Positions 1 to 11,569 are shown, numbered from the stretch's first letter. The stretch: 64,000 nucleotides of DNA from Basidiobolus meristosporus CBS 931.73 (GCA_002104905.1 MCFE01000280.1:39821-103820), one strand, 5' to 3'. Made by a program: numbers and translations. The notes: generated by a model not told the origin, from the sequence alone.

Positions 1-1
1 G

Positions 2-718
2 CCGGTCGCGACCTTCGTGTGGGTGAAGACGTTCAAGCTGGGGATCTACACGCCAGCGATCATCCCAATGCTGGTGATTTACATGTTGATCGCGGTCGAG
101 TCCATCGGAACGATCACGGCTTGCTGTGATGTGTCAGGAGTGGAGGTGTCCGGGCCAGTGTTCGAGACCCGTATCCAGGGGGGAGTGCTCGCCGACGGGC
201 TGAACAGCCTCCTGGCCGGTCTCCTCACCAACCCGCCCATGTCCACATTTGCGCAGAACAACGGAATCGTGGCGTTGACGAGATGCGCGAACCTGACCAC
301 CGGGTACGCATGCTGCCTGTTCCTCGTCATCCTGGGGGTGTTCTCCAAGCTGGCCTCCGTTTTCCTGGCCATCCCGGAGTCGGTGCTCGGAGGGATGACG
401 ACATTCCTCTTTGCGAACGTCCTTGTCTCGGGCATCCGCATCCTCAGCTACCTCAAGTGGACCCGTCGGGATCGATTCATCGCCTCCGCGGCCATGACCC
501 TTGGCATGGGCACCACCATCAAGGATGACTGGTTCTCGTATGCACTGTCGTCATACAAAGGGACCAACACCACGGTGAATGGGCTGATCATCTCGGCGGA
601 GATGATTGTGAACTCTGGCTTCACCATTGCCGCGTTGATTGCCATCATTCTCAACCTCGTGATGCCCAAGGAGGAGGAGGACCTCGAGCATGAGGAGAAC
701 GACCAACATGCGGTCTGA
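2..718 (+). CDS. C-terminal part of a uric acid/xanthine permease (NAT/NCS2 family, UapA/UapC type)
   Basis: A plasma-membrane proton symporter for purines (uric acid, xanthine), cut by the left window edge. The frame is open from base 2, so the true start lies outside; about 239 codons of a protein usually near 570-600 residues are present. Counting the GTG codon at 17 as residue 1, the NAT signature QNNGIVALTR is at residues 80-89. E28, D60, Q80 and N81 have the same spacing as UapA E356, D388, Q408 and N409 (32 and 20 residues apart), and F202 probably matches the selectivity-filter F528. Several hydrophobic membrane segments precede a short acidic tail. No break or intron is visible. Base composition is GC-rich with normal CpG, unlike everything to its right. 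Family assignment is very secure; substrate is inferred from the conserved residues. Confidence 0.95.
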   Translation, partial: PVATFVWVKTFKLGIYTPAIIPMLVIYMLIAVESIGTITACCDVSGVEVSGPVFETRIQGGVLADGLNSLLAGLLTNPPMSTFAQNNGIVALTRCANLTTGYACCLFLVILGVFSKLASVFLAIPESVLGGMTTFLFANVLVSGIRILSYLKWTRRDRFIASAAMTLGMGTTIKDDWFSYALSSYKGTNTTVNGLIISAEMIVNSGFTIAALIAIILNLVMPKEEEDLEHEENDQHAV

Positions 719-2220
719 ATTCCATCCTTGCTCGCCAGATGCTGACGAGGATTTCCTATGGCCCATCCTATTCCCCATCCACCCTTTCTGAGCGGATGAA
801 TAATATTGTAATATAACGTATATCATTAAAGTTGGATTTTTTAACTACGACCCAACTGTTGTACCTCAAACCATGGCCATTGTCTTTCCATCGGTGACCA
901 TGTGTAATCACTCAATCGGCGTTGATTGGTCCCAGGGACGCGCGGTCGACGGATCCGAGCATATAGAATGGGTGGAGCTATACAAGGTGTCAAGACTCTG
1001 GGGGTGGGACCCTTCGACACCCTCGTTTCATTGGTGTACCACCTCGACCGAATCCCAGATCCCACTTAAATCAATTTAGCAAAGGATATATTTGGGAATT
1101 CAACCAACATGCCTGATTCATGTACCTCATCAATGCCGTAGCGCATTTCTTGGGGAATATAGAGCGCTGTGTCGTGAAGTTGGCTTCGAACAAGTCGTCC
1201 ATAGGCGGAAGCCAACTCAGCCGGTCAGATTGGCGGTCGTTTCCGTTCGTGGAATCCGGTTGACGCTACGCTCTGCGCCGGTTCAACCAAGGTTCCAAGT
1301 TAATTTAGATGATTAAGCATCGAGCCTAATCATCCCGTGGTTTATTGGCGACTTTCTTGCCGAGTCATCTGATCCTATCGAGGTCGGATCGATCTTATCT
1401 TAGGATAAGCCCTCGGCGTTGTCACCAAGGACAGGTCCCAACCGCTTCTCCAACCGATCAACGGTCCGGTTCACTAATTGGTCAAGGAATACTCTAACCG
1501 TTGAATGCCACCCGGCAGGTTCATGGTTGATGGGTGGTTCTAGGAACCCGGAATTTCGCCAACTTGACTACTGCTTTCCCCGCACCATGGATATACTGGA
1601 TTATCATCCGAAATCATTGGTCGCTTGTCTATTCTTATGCCGGTGAGTTTATTAGAGGATTTCAGGTGTTAGTACCGTCACCCGGATATTCCAGTACAGG
1701 GTAGACTGGCTGCAGCTTTCCCTTACCATAAGGATGTCTCAACTAGGTTCAGCGGGTCGTAAGGACGATTGAAGGCTATCTGAGAAGGCCTCGACCGAAG
1801 ATGGCAGCCACTGATTGGATGCATACTAACCACCGAGCAAAATATTGGATGACTTGGTGGCGCCGAATTCCACTTCAGCTATGTTGCATTGCAGGAGACT
1901 TGGGCCAGTGACGTAAATCGAATGAATCTGCTTATACTTGTCGCTCAGCGGAGACCCACGGGGCCAATCTTCTTCCTACTATGCCCCCAACAATCCCTTC
2001 ATTGAGTCAATCTGTAAATAGTCCCAATGTTTGCGGATTTCCGTGTAGTGTTCTTATGTAGGGTATAGTTTCAGACCCCAAGAATCTGTATGCGAAGGTC
2101 CTAACCTTTTGAGCAATACGGAGTAATATCCTTAGTAATTCTCAACACTGTATTTGGCCAAAGAATGTCAGCGGTTGTAGTACAGGATCTAAGAGACCGC
2201 ATTCATTTAGCTATTTAGAT
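719..2220. other. Intergenic region, including the permease 3' UTR
   Basis: About 1.5 kb without a convincing gene. The first 120 bases are probably the permease 3' UTR, ending in an AT-rich stretch around 795-840. The rest has intermediate GC content, contains CpG, and has only short ORFs with no recognisable motif. I see no tRNA, rRNA or LTR ends. It lacks the CpG depletion of the sequence to the right, so I read it as normal gene-flanking DNA. Confidence 0.6.
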
Positions 2221-2580
2221 GCAAATGCAAAATTTGCAATGGTTGTTGCTTACTTGTTTATTCACTAATATATATAGATATTTATCCACCTTTTCAAAGG
2301 TCCTGGTGAAGTAGGAATACTACAAAGCTCAAGAAGGTCCTAGGAGCAAGTATGCAGATGCTGAGGGGCTTACGAGTAACTCCGACTACCACCTTATTTG
2401 GTTTATATTGCTACAAATGGATAACTATATTGTGGCTGGCAAAATTTGACATGGTGAATATATACCAATAATACTCTTTCCAAAGAAGCTCACAAAGTCC
2501 AATATGTACTTGGATGCTACAAATACAATGCTCCCTATCAATCAACCACAGGTATATCTGATATATCTCATGACAAACAT
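2221..2580. other. Unassigned AT-rich sequence at the edge of the repeat compartment
   Basis: Composition shifts here to AT-rich and CpG-poor. No ORF or repeat match was recognised. It abuts the first Copia-A LTR at 2581 and is probably an old repeat. Confidence 0.4.
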
Positions 2581-2927
2581 TGTTGCAAGAGTTTTGGAGA
2601 TATTGGAGGTGATTGGAAGAACAAGTGGATTATGTGATTTTCACTCAATGATATAATGAACATAAAAGTAGTATATATGCTTCTGCATGGATTGGCCAGA
2701 AAAACACATAAAATTTGTTTAGGAAGCTCCTAAAAACATGTGTGCAGAGCTTAGGGTGATTTGGACAGCTTTGAGAAATGTTATGCTCTTGGTGCCTTAT
2801 AGTTTGGTGAAAATATTCCTTGTAAGGCCTGAGAAGGAATTTGGTCTGAATTCTCCAAGATTAGTAGGCAATGATCCAAGTGACTAAGTCAAGAGAATAT
2901 CTAGGTGTGATGAAAAAACCTACATCA
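2581..2927 (-). repeat. Copia-A LTR copy (diverged), with a trace of 3' internal sequence
   Basis: About 347 bp collinear with the Copia-A LTRs at 4067-4412 and 11570-11918. It begins TGTTGCAAGAG (consensus TGTTGTAAGAG) and ends CTACATCA (consensus TTACAACA). The CTCC directly to its right matches the polypurine tract complement next to the Copia-A1 LTR, so it was the 3' LTR of a minus-strand element whose body is gone. Divergence is high. Confidence 0.75.
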
Positions 2928-2945
2928 CTCCACACAACTAAATAT

Positions 2946-3180
2946 TTACATGAACCAGTCCCAATTGTGATCTGGGATACTGTCAATCCTCAATGTCATT
3001 TGATATGTAAGGTTTAATATATAAAGCAAAGTATTGCCTTTTATTGCTTTGAAAGGTTGCTCTGTGGGTCTTATCTTTGGGCACAGCTGTAGTGCTTCAA
3101 AGACTGTACAGTGCTCCTTTGCTGTTACATTAGGAAATGGCTCTATCCTGGTCCCCAAGAAAAATAACATGGTCCAACAG
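2946..3180 (-). pseudogene. Fragment of the CACTA companion gene (family X1)
   Basis: The minus-strand frame contains RIEPFPNVTA followed by HCTVFEALQLCPKI, which matches the X1 copy at 57251-57868 (RIEPFPNVTA, HCIVFEVQQQCPKI) and the copy near 54270-54420. Only this conserved block is present. The function of X1 is unknown; it is a multicopy ORF found next to CACTA-type transposase sequence in this window. Confidence 0.65.
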
Positions 3181-3189
3181 GTGAAGCCA

Positions 3190-4066
3190 ATTTGAATCAG
3201 TTATCAGGATCCTGCAGTGAGGCCATTATAGTGCCTGCAGCTTGGAATTCTTAACCCTTTTTACCCTCTTTTGGCAGAATTGTGACCATGTTTGCTGATT
3301 TTACTGCAAAATAATGTAATAAACTTGGCAGCATTTTGACAGTCTTTTTGCAGAGCTTACATGGTATTCAGGCAGTCTTAATGCAGTCTACATTAATCTG
3401 AACAGACCTAACCAGTCAATACATTTAACTGCCTTCTATGGTCAAAAACATGATATTGCTTAGACAGCCTTGATGTGCATCTCTTTTGACATTATAACAG
3501 CTTTATAATTGCCTACAGCTAGTCCTGCATATTGCTGTCATACCAATTTACCAGTAAGTATTTCATTTTCTACCTCCACTGGTGCCTTTGATATATTCCA
3601 CTGTGGAATCACACCTCTTTATTTGCTTGCCCACTACTATCATGGGTATTCCACACAGAGATTGAATTAAACAAAACTATGGCCTCCTGCTTACTAACCT
3701 CTTTATATGCACACAGCTGCAGGAACTGAAACACTTCTATCACCCCTACTTTATGGCTTTTCAGTGTGATACTTGAAAAGCTGCCATAGACCTTCCCTAT
3801 GAAAAATAACTTGGTCCTGCAGGTGGATCCCATCTGTATCAGCCATCATGATCCCATCAGGAGACCACTATAATACCAGCAGCTTGGAATTAATGACCAT
3901 CTACATAATCTTATGACAGGATCACCACAGTGTTTGGCTAATTTTACAGCCAAATATAGTTGAAAAACATAATAGTATTTGTACAGTGTTTTGCCAAGGG
4001 TAGGATGGTATTGTGGCAGTCTTAGTGCATTCTACAACTACTTCAGTGGATCTAACTGGCCAGTAC
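3190..4066 (-). pseudogene. CACTA-type transposase-associated sequence, degraded
   Basis: This stretch is paralogous over most of its length to 12440-13050, for example the blocks around 3640-3660 and 12940-12960 and around 3810-3890 and 12470-12545. There the same sequence sits next to a segment reading like the C-terminal part of a fungal Tnp2 transposase. The minus frame reads with many stops. Calling it part of the CACTA element rests on this shared context, not on a motif in the stretch itself. Confidence 0.4.
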
Positions 4067-4412
4067 AGTTGTAAGAGTCTTGGAGATATTGGAAGTGATT
4101 GGGAGGACATGTAGATTATGTAGTTTTCACTTAATGGTTTGTTGAATGTAAAAGTAGTATTTATATTTTTACATGGTTTTGACATAAAAGACATGTAGAA
4201 TAGGTTAAGGAGGATTCAAGAGCATGTGTGCAAAGTTTTGGGCTGTTTGGACAACTTCAAGAATTTTATGTTCTGGATACCTGGTATTTTGGTGAAAATA
4301 TTCTACATAAATCTTGAGAAGAAATTTAGTCAGTATTCTCTAGGATTTGAAGGTAATGATCTAGTGACTAAGTGAGGTGAATATTTAGGTGGAATTCCAA
4401 ATTTTTACAACA
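4067..4412 (-). repeat. 3' LTR of Copia-A1
   Basis: A 346-bp LTR with right end TTTTTACAACA and a left end GTTGTAAGAGTC in which the first T is mutated. It is followed on the right by CTCCCACTC, the complement of a polypurine tract, and then by pol on the minus strand. It matches the LTRs at 2581-2927, 11570-11918 and 16990-17070. Confidence 0.85.
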
Positions 4413-4423
4413 CTCCCACTCAG

Positions 4424-6250
4424 CTATATGCTCATACTGACTAGTCCTAATTTTGACCTAAGATATGCAAGCTTGTCTCTAGCTAATGGTTTAGTAGATA
4501 TGTCTGCAATCATTTCATCTGAAGGACAGTAAACTAAGCTAACTAAGTTATTATCTATAGCTTTGCATATGTAATGATGTCTAATATATATGTGCTTAGT
4601 TCTAGCATGAAAAGTTGGATTTCTACCTAATTGTATACATCCTTGATTATCTTGAAATAAAGTATTAGGCATTTTCTGACATAGGCCTAAATCTGTAAAA
4701 AGCTTTCTTAGCCACTTTACTTCTTTTGTAGCTTTGCAGGCTGCCATATACTCTGCCTCTGTGGTAGAAAGTACTATGGTTGGTTGCTTTCTGGAATTTC
4801 ATGAAATTGCTCCTTTACAGTACAGAAAGGTGTATCCTGTGGTGGAACTTCTGCCTTCCAAATTTTGTCCCCAATCAGCATCAGAATATCCCACAAGATC
4901 TTTTTCTGAATTCTTATAAGTGTATCTTAAGCAGATATCAGCAGTTCTTTTTAGGTTTCCAAAAATCCGCTTAACTGCTGAAATATGATCAGATCCATAG
5001 TTCTGATTATATTGGCTGACTACTCCCACTGAGTATGAGATATCTTGACATGTTCCAAGCATGATATACATCAGACTGCCAACCATAGACTGATAAGGAA
5101 AGTCAGGGCTTTCAGATGGCACCAAGCTCTCTTGATTTGGTTGAGTTTTGACCAAGTTAAGGTTTGTCTCCATTGGGGTAGTTGCAAGTAAGCAGTCTTC
5201 CATTTGATACTCCTTTAGCATATCTTGAATATACTTGGATTGGCTTAGGGTGATGGTCTGGGTACTTCTGTCTATGGAGAACTTTATCTGTAAGTAGTAA
5301 CTGAGTCCTTGTAGATCAGATATCTTGAACTCTCTAGATAGGCTGGATTCAGTCTCCTCCAATGTTGCTAGATTTTTGGTGGCTATAATAAGATCATCCA
5401 CATATAGAGCTAATACAACTGAATTTGCTCTATCTGGCTTATGGTATTTACTCTAGTCAGCATTACTCCTTTTGAAACTCACAGATATCAAACAAGAATC
5501 TCTCTTGCAATTCCAGGCTCTTGGTGATTGTTTGAGACCATATAGAGACTGTTAAAGCTTGCAGACCAAATGGGGGTTATCTTAGTCAGCAAACCCATCA
5601 GGCTGGTCCATATGCATGTCCTCAGCAAGTTCTCCAATCAAAAATCCAGCTGTGACATCCATCTGATGAGTAAAAAACTTATATTTGGCTGCAATAGCCA
5701 ATATTAATCTGATGGAATTGAACTTGGCTACCAGTGCAAAGGTCTCAGTATAGTCAAGTCCTTTTGTTTGAGAGTATCCTTTGGCCACAAGTCTTGCTTT
5801 GTATCTTTCAGTTGTACCATCAGCCTTGTATTTTGTCTTGAATACCCACCTGTATCCAATTGATACTTGGTAGATTGGTAATTTGACCAAGTCCCAAGTA
5901 TGATTTTCTGTCATGGCCTGATATTCCGCAGCCATTGCAGATCTCCAAAACTTTGTCTGAGGGCTATCTAGGGCCTCATTCACAGTCTGGGGCACATCAA
6001 TATGGACTGAATAGGCATAGGCTAAGTTTGTACCCTCATTGATACAGTAATTTGGGTTATGTCTTGTCTGATTGAATCTCTGGGCATTTGATACTGGAAT
6101 GATTGCTTCTGGGATATTCCTGGGCACTGATTCAGGCTGAATCACAGTTGTTGAGTCCTCTGGAGTGAAAAAATTTTCATTGCTTTGCTCTGTATCAATC
6201 CTGACCATTGGTGGACTTGAGATCAGATTTTTGTCATCATCGGATGTCAT
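4424..6250 (-). pseudogene. Copia-A1 pol remnant: reverse transcriptase and RNase H
   Basis: From 6250 leftward it reads a linker, then the RVT_2 reverse transcriptase start (WRSAMAAEYQAM, then WVFKTKYKADG and KARLVAKGYS). A broken stretch covers 5402-5581. The palm domain with intact YVDDLIIA follows at about 5385-5405, its catalytic Asp pair encoded GAT GAT. Next come the SMVGSLMYIMLGT block and the RNase H core (GYSDADWG), interrupted near 4800; the C-terminal part continues to 4424 (KHIYIRHHYI, DISTKPLA). There are several stops and at least two frame changes. This is the only Copia copy here whose catalytic Asp pair is intact, but the ORF is dead. Confidence 0.85.
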
Positions 6251-6337
6251 TTTTTGTGAAAATTTTGAATTTCATAAAACAACACATCCCTGAACTTGAT
6301 CAGCTTCTTTGCTTTGGTATTGTAGAGTCTAAGACTC

Positions 6338-7732
6338 TTACAACATAAAAGGCTTTCTTAACTGCATTGCTTCTTTTGTAGCTTCACAGGCTCCCATATA
6401 CTCTGCCTCTGTGGTAGAGAGTGCTACAGTTGGTGGCTTTCTTGAATTCCATGAAACTGCTCCTTCACAGCAAAGAAAGGTGTATTCTGTGGTGTATCTT
6501 CTGTCTTCCAAGTATTGTCCCCAATCAGCATCAGAATATCCCACAAGATCATGTTCTGAATCAATTTAAGTATATCTTAGGCAGATATCAGCCGCTCCTA
6601 TTAGGTATCTAAAAATCTGCTCAACTGCTGCAACATGATAAGATCCATATTTCTGAATATGTTGGCTAACAGCTCCAACTGAATATGAGATATCTGGACA
6701 TGTTCCAGCATGATATACATCAGACTGCTAGCCATATATTGATCAGGAAAGTCAGGGCTTTCAGATGGCACCAAGCACTCTTGACTTGATTGAGTTTGGA
6801 CCAAGTTAAGGTTAGTAAAGCTGGATTTGCTTTATCTGGCTTATAGTATATACTATAGTCAGGATTACTACTTTTGAAACTCAAGAATTCCAAACAAGAA
6901 TCTCTCTTGTAATTCCAGGATCTTTGTGGTTGTCTGAGACCATAGAGAGATTTTTAAGCTTGCAGACCAAACAGGGGTTATCTTGGTCAACAAACCCATC
7001 TGGCTGGTCCATATAAACATCCTCATCAAGTTGTCCACTCAGATATGCAGTTTTTACATCCATTTAGTGTATAAAAAACTTATATTGGGCCACAATAGCC
7101 AATTTCAATCTAATGGAATTAAACTTGGCTACCGGGGCAAAGGTCTCAGTATAGTCAAATCCTTTTGCTTAAGAGTATCCTTTGGCCACAAGTCTTGCTT
7201 TGTATCTTTCAATTGTACCAGCAGCCTTGTATTTTGTCTTGAAGATCCATCTGCATCCAGTTGATTTTTGGTTGATTGGTTATTTGACTAAGTCCCAAGT
7301 TTGCCTTTGCATTAGGGCCTGATATTCCTCAGTCATTGCAGATCTCCACAACTTTGTCTGAAGGCTATTGAGGGCCTCATTCACAGTCTGGGGCTCATCA
7401 ATATGGACTGAATAGGCATAGGCTACGTTTGTACCCTCCTTGATAGGGTAATGTGGACTTTTTATTGTCTGGTTAGATCTCCTGGCATGTGACTCTGGAA
7501 TGCTCACTTCTAGTATATTCCTAGGCACTAATTCAGGCTGAGCCACAACTATAGAGTCCTCTGAAGTGAAAAAATTTCATTGTTTTGCTCTGATTAAATT
7601 CTACTATTAGTGGACTTGGGATCAGGTTTTTGTCATCATCTAAAGTCATTTCTTGTGAAAATTTTGAATTTTCATAAAACTGCACATCCCTGGACTTGAT
7701 TAGCTTCTTTGCTTTGGTATTGTAGAGTCCAT
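6338..7732 (-). pseudogene. Copia-A2 reverse transcriptase and RNase H remnant
   Basis: Reads as in A1 but shorter. The N-terminal block (AYAYSVHIDEPQTV, WRSAMTEEYQAL) lies at 7280-7546. A fragment [24 protein letters not shown] is split around 6990-7063. The central palm, including the catalytic Asp pair, is deleted near 6830-6880. RNase H (GYSDADWGQ, STTEAEYMGACEATKEA) covers 6338-6544. Frameshifts separate the blocks. Confidence 0.8.
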
Positions 7733-8803
7733 TGTGGTGGTGTATAAGTCCAAGGGAGAGATACGTCCAACACTTCTCAAGTGTTTTGTGTGTGGGGTGT
7801 TCACTGGGTGCAATAACCTCTGGCAAAAGCTTGCTAGGAATACTTGGGTTCTGTCTCTAATCTAATGTGAAGGGGAATAAAGCCACAAGCTTGTCAAGGG
7901 AAAACTATTGAGCTACAATCCCCAACTTAGTTGGCGTCTTAACAAAAGTATGTGCTGGGTTCAGCGTCCTTTGAGATGACAATGTACTAAAGCTTCCAAA
8001 GTCAAAACAACTGTAAACTCCACCAGCAGGGACTTGATAAGAATGCAGCTTTGGTCAATAGTTACAAAGACAGAAAAGTATCTTTGCCTGTACAAGAACA
8101 AACTTGGGAAAGAATCAAATATAATAAAAGATACCTACTCTGAGTATTCCTCACAAGTAGTGCCTCCAAGGTCAGTTGGCTTTCAGTGCAGTTTCCTGGG
8201 AGTGTCCTGTGGTCTAGGGTTGGAAGTTCAGGTAGTAGCAGGTAGCAGTGATCACACTAATCAACAAGTCGGTATATTGATAAAAGGGATGATGATTTAT
8301 TGTTGAGGGATAGCCTCCCTTATATACTTTTCTCACTGGCTAAGTGATTACTAATCATGGTGTTCCAGAAGGTTCCGGAGATCAATAGAAATCTTAATGA
8401 CATCAGAATGACCTAAGAATGTTCCAAGTAGGTGCCGGAAGGTTCTAAGAGGCACAACACATCCAACCAATCAGGAATCAGTATTCTGAAACCTGTGTAA
8501 CATGGGGATACCATATATGGTATGGAAATGGTAGGGATGGTGACACGGGCTGATCAAGTGTCACGGGTACTGGCGCGGGTACTTGCCTAATATAGAAGTA
8601 CTTATAGCTAGTAATCTTACATAAAGTGAGAGGTAACTTATGCAATAAGGTAAGCAGGTGTGATAGTCAACCGGCTTATGGGATAGTACTGATTGGGTAA
8701 GACAAATGGGATAAAACTAAAATAAGTGTAGTAGAGATATAGTGAAGTAGAAAATAAGGGAATGAGCACATCTGTCAGTGGGTGTCACTGTCACCCCACT
8801 ACA
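7733..8803 (-). repeat. Solo LTR of Gyp-3 type (copy R1) inserted in Copia-A2
   Basis: 1071 bp, beginning TGTGGTGGTGTATAAG and ending CACCCCACTACA. It is nearly identical end to end with the LTR of Gyp-3 at 59378-60448, also 1071 bp. The flanks carry a 4-bp duplication, CCAT (7729-7732 and 8804-8807). No internal sequence is present, so it is a solo LTR formed by LTR-LTR recombination. Strand is assigned from the orientation of Gyp-3. Confidence 0.92.
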
Positions 8804-10339
8804 CCATATGCTTGATTCTCTTGGCAGTAGCTCAAAAATATGCATTTACACTTCTTAGCTCAAGTTTTGATTGATTCCCAGGGGGTTTCTTGGCATAGGC
8901 TGTACACCCAAATATTGTTAGATGTTCTGCACTTGGTGTGTACTCATACCATGCTTCAAATGGAGTAGAACCACATGGTATTTTGCTATAACTCCTATTT
9001 TAAGGTGTACGGCTGTGGCAACTGATTCCACCCAAAAATCTTAGAATATTTTTGATCATGGATCATAGATCTTGCCATATTAGTTATTGATCTGTTTGCA
9101 CAATCTGCTGCTCCATTTTGCTGTGTGGAGTATGGTACAGTAGTCTCTTGCTTTAACCCCTGTATTTGCAGAAATGGATGAAGAGTTTTGAGGTATACTC
9201 TCCACCATTGTCAGAGCATATTTTCTTGCTTTTTTCACCAGTTTCTCTCTCCACCATGGCTTTAAACTCCCTGAGCTCAGACAGAGCCTCTTCCTTTCTC
9301 TCCACAAAGTATACCCATGTGTATCTTGTATAATTATCAATCAAAGTGATTGAATACTCCATCCCACCTAAGGATAAATTTTGCATAGGTTCACCCAAAT
9401 GTGTGTGAATTAACTCTAATTTGTTCTTAGTTCTGATTAACCTGGAGATGTTGAACAGTGGTCTGGTTTGTTTCCCATATATGCAGGCTTTACAGTACTC
9501 CAAACTAGCTGGAGGATCAACTTTTACTCCAGAAATTAGCTGATCTTTGATCATTTTGCATAAGTAATCACAATTGATGTGCCCAAATCTCCTGTGCCAA
9601 AGCATTGGTATTTCTTCATTTGAGTTACTTATACTGGTTTCCAAATATGATGGAATATAGGTCAACCTGTATAGATTCTGATCTCTGATACCCAAAGCAA
9701 TACAGGAACCATTTTGATCAGTGATCCTGAATCCAGAAATGTCAAAGATGAAACTGAGTCCTTCTGCTGTGGCCTTGCTTACAGATAGCAGGTTCCTGGC
9801 TACTTCTTGTGCATAGAGTACTTCTCTAAAAGTCAGTGTATGGCTTCCTTCACTGCTTCTAAGGTTTACTTATATAGTTCCTTCCCCTACTGCATCAAGT
9901 GTTGTATTTTCACCCATGAGAACCTTCTTAATTGGAATTTCTTGGTACTGGGTAAAAGTTCTTTTTGGTGTGTAAAGTGCTGAGATGCTCCAGGATCAAT
10001 AAACCATGTCTGAGAATCCTGGTTTGTGGTCAACTTTAGTGCAGAGATGAATAGTCTATCTTCAGTTGTTGTAGCATTTGCATATTCAGGTTTTTTCTGA
10101 TAACTATCTCTCTTTTCAAAGCACCAGTCTGATGCATGTCCTTTCCTTTTGCAGTAGTTACAAAACAGATTGCAATAGCCTTTTAATGGTCTTGGGTATC
10201 TCCTTTATTGGTTATCATTGCTTATTAAGGCATTTTCTTCTTCTTTCTTATTGGCGCTTTATTTCCTTAATTTTCATCCATGGGCCTTCTATATATGTAA
10301 TCTAAGGTCAAATCTTCAGATCTGGACACTAGGGCTGAT
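8804..10339 (-). pseudogene. Copia-A2 integrase, protease and zinc-knuckle region
   Basis: From the right: a zinc knuckle (CNYCKRKGHASDWC) near 10110-10160; a protease whose usual DSGA reads DPGA near 10005; the LLSVSKATAEG block; the pre-integrase domain (LWHRRFGHIN, CKACIYGKQTRP, about 9450-9620); and the integrase core (KICSDNGGEYTSKLF near 9165-9220). Integrase C-terminal blocks continue to 8804 with stops. The family's first catalytic Asp, in HSD, reads HTH here (LIHTHLGEP). Confidence 0.8.
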
Positions 10340-11037
10340 TGTTGTGCATCAACATTTAAAACTTAGCCAATTTTACTCCGTTTGAAAATCTAGTACCCTA
10401 ACTGATTTTCCCTAACCCAAACATAACAAATCCCAGTTACAGTTTATTTTATCCCACCTCTGAATCTATTTTTAGCTATCACACCTGATCTATTTTCAAA
10501 TGGTCATTACGTTATCAACCTATTTGCCAAGCCTTCCCAGGTGATTAGTCATCTGAGATCTATCCAACCACTGTGCAGTTGCCAAGACATCAGTTGATTA
10601 ATGATGTAATTTTCATTTATCTTATGCACCTATGAACACCCAAATTGATTTCAATCAATCCAGTCCCTTGGCGCTTTCTAATTCAACTTGATCAGAAAAG
10701 TATAAATAAAGTTTACTGAACCTTTTGGTTTAGTGTGTGTCTCAACAAAATTAAGATTCTGTCTCAGCAAAAATTAGAATCCAACAATTCTGTTCTAGTT
10801 TCTATCCAAGCCTAGTATATCTAGCACTCCAAAGAACACCAAGCCTAGCCTGCCTAGCAAACAAAATATCATTGTCTTTATAGCCAACCCAGTTATATCC
10901 AAGACCAATATTAGATCAGAATCTTTCTGCTAATATTTCTGCCATTCTCTGACAATTCTAAGATTCTGCACTTAATTGTCCCTTTGGTTCAGTTAAACCA
11001 TTCAAGAGTTTTATTACACTTTCTCTTTGATACAACA
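10340..11037 (+). repeat. Solo LTR of a separate family (LTR-D), 698 bp
   Basis: Starts TGTTGTGCATCAAC, ends TTTGATACAACA, and is flanked by the 5-bp direct repeat CTGAT (10335-10339 and 11038-11042). Removing it restores collinearity of Copia-A2 gag with the A3 copy at about 16455. A TATAAATA box at 10701-10708 suggests plus-strand orientation. A fragment of the same LTR lies at about 53790-53955. No internal region of this family occurs in the window. Confidence 0.88.
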
Positions 11038-11556
11038 CTGATACAAGGCCCCAAAACTTGTCTGTCAGGCTATTCAGGATGGTAACTATCACATCCTCAT
11101 CAGTAGTTGGTATGCCCACAGATTCCATTTCATTTACCAGCAGGATAATTCTGTAAATTAGATTTTTCATTTCTTCTCCTGGCTGCATCTTTGTAGTAAG
11201 ATATTTTTGTCTCAGATACATTTTCTTAGCAGCTGAACATGACTGGCAGATGTCTTCTAATGCCTTCCAGGTATTTTTTATTGTTTTTGCTATCAAGCAT
11301 TGAATAAGCAGTGTATTTCTAACCATAAGATAATTACAGTCAATGGCACTTTGTTGTTTCTTCTGCTACCTTAAGGCGTCCTCTCCCATGTTTTTAGGAG
11401 GGCACTCTTCTCCCATGACAATATCCCAAAGGCCTCTTTGTTGTAGCAGCATCTTCATCTTCACCTTCCTCACTTGGTAGTTGGATCCATCCAACTTTTC
11501 AGCAGAGGGAAAATTTCAATAATAACAGTGGTAGACATTGCAGAGAGTGACAGCTT
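11038..11556 (-). pseudogene. Copia-A2 gag remnant
   Basis: Minus-strand UBN2/Retrotran_gag-type sequence with blocks AWKALEDICQSC-like, KMYLRQKYLTTKMQ, LLVNEMESVGIPTTDEDV and ILNSLTDKFWGLVS, collinear with the A3 gag at 16393-16731. The N-terminal part toward 11510 has stops. Its C-terminal end continues left of the LTR-D insertion, at 10250-10339. Confidence 0.8.
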
Positions 11557-11569
11557 GGGGCTCATAACC
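11557..11569 (-). other. Primer-binding site of Copia-A2
   Basis: On the minus strand GGTTATGAGCCCC directly follows the end of the 5' LTR. It is complementary to the anticodon arm (GGGCTCATAACC) of initiator tRNA-Met rather than to a tRNA 3' end, the half-tRNA type of priming known for Drosophila copia. Confidence 0.85.

Larger units (their letters stand above)
4067..6335 (-). mobile_element. Copia-A1: 5'-truncated Ty1/copia retrotransposon
   Basis: Contains the 3' LTR, polypurine tract, RNase H and reverse transcriptase on the minus strand. It stops abruptly at about 6335, just upstream of the reverse transcriptase, where RNase H sequence of a second copy (A2) begins in the same orientation. 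Integrase, protease, gag and the 5' LTR are missing. Confidence 0.8.

Noticed and set aside
841-2200. Short ORFs near 873-1079, 1092-1316 and 1419-1646
   Set aside because: No motif, no plausible gene structure and unremarkable composition; treated as intergenic.
10958-11037. Start of a gag-like ORF at 10958-11326
   Set aside because: The first 80 bases are LTR-D sequence. Only the part from 11038 is Copia-A2 gag, so the apparent ORF is a chance fusion.
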